Assembly: GCA_937958665.1 (NCBI GenBank)
Contig: CALGNM010000066.1
Location: 1 to 5,818, forward strand
Reading direction: 5' to 3'
Source: an uncultured bacterium
GTDB taxonomy: Bacteria; Edwardsbacteria; AC1; EtOH8
Length of the DNA: 5,818 nt
Positions 5,773-5,818 of this stretch are shown here, piece after piece (the stretch's first letter is position 1; every line of letters begins with the position of its first letter). The translations under genes were made by a program, and so were the position numbers. Under the pieces are notes generated by a model that had not been told where the DNA came from, did not search any database, and saw nothing but the letters and a program-made list of their open reading frames with translations.

Positions 5773-5818
5773 AGATCGGAAGAGCACACGTCTGAACTCC
5801 AGTCACCGAATACGATCT
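5773..5818 (+). other. Illumina TruSeq-type adapter plus index (sequencing artefact, not genomic)
   Basis: Bases 5773-5806 match the standard 34-base Illumina read-1 3' adapter, beginning AGATCGGAAGAGC and ending CTCCAGTCAC. They are followed by an 8-base index, CGAATACG (5807-5814), and ATCT (5815-5818), the first bases of the constant flow-cell region after the index. This is adapter read-through left in the contig end; genomic sequence stops at about 5772. The 35 bases before it (5738-5772) hold no recognisable feature. Confidence 0.97.

Overview
This window looks like the end of a metagenomic or draft contig from a GC-rich bacterium. Every protein is bacterial in type, all four tRNA genes encode their CCA tail, and the promoters are sigma-70-like. 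The pairing of a DUF4388-type protein with a membrane TPR/zinc-ribbon protein is the sort of content seen in Deltaproteobacteria and several uncultivated phyla, but I cannot fix the taxon from sequence alone. The last 46 bases are not genomic: they are an Illumina TruSeq-type adapter followed by an 8-base index.

Layout from left to right. (1) At 1-1377 on the plus strand is the 3' part of a large nucleoside (uridine-type) kinase. A threonyl-tRNA-synthetase-like second additional domain precedes its P-loop kinase domain, and the 5' end lies outside the window. (2) At 1389-1428 is a 17-bp perfect hairpin that can terminate both this gene and the convergent operon facing it. (3) At 4401-1407 on the minus strand is a two-gene operon. 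The first gene encodes a 645-aa membrane protein with a likely signal peptide, about three TPRs, a three-CxxC zinc ribbon and C-terminal membrane helices. The second starts 17 bp before the first ends and encodes a 357-aa protein with an N-terminal DUF4388 (PATAN-like) domain, one membrane helix and a pseudopilin-like tail. A strong TTGACA/TATGAT promoter precedes the operon. (4) At 4525-5160 on the plus strand is the RdgB/HAM1 XTP/dITP diphosphatase, divergent from the operon and possibly leaderless. (5) At 5157-5737 on the plus strand is a tRNA operon, Pro(UGG)-Pro(CGG)-Arg(UCU)-His(GUG). It has a perfect-consensus promoter whose -35 box overlaps the rdgB stop codon, and it ends in an intrinsic terminator. 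(6) At 5738-5772 is a short genomic remnant, followed by adapter.

The kinase, rdgB and the tRNAs are housekeeping genes for nucleotide metabolism, nucleotide-pool sanitation and translation. The part without an assigned role is the coupled minus-strand pair. It looks like a membrane-associated module with cytoplasmic DUF4388 and zinc-ribbon parts and extracytoplasmic TPR and pseudopilin-like parts. No CRISPR array, insertion sequence, phage gene or recognisable defence system is visible, and no stretch over 300 bases lacks a gene.
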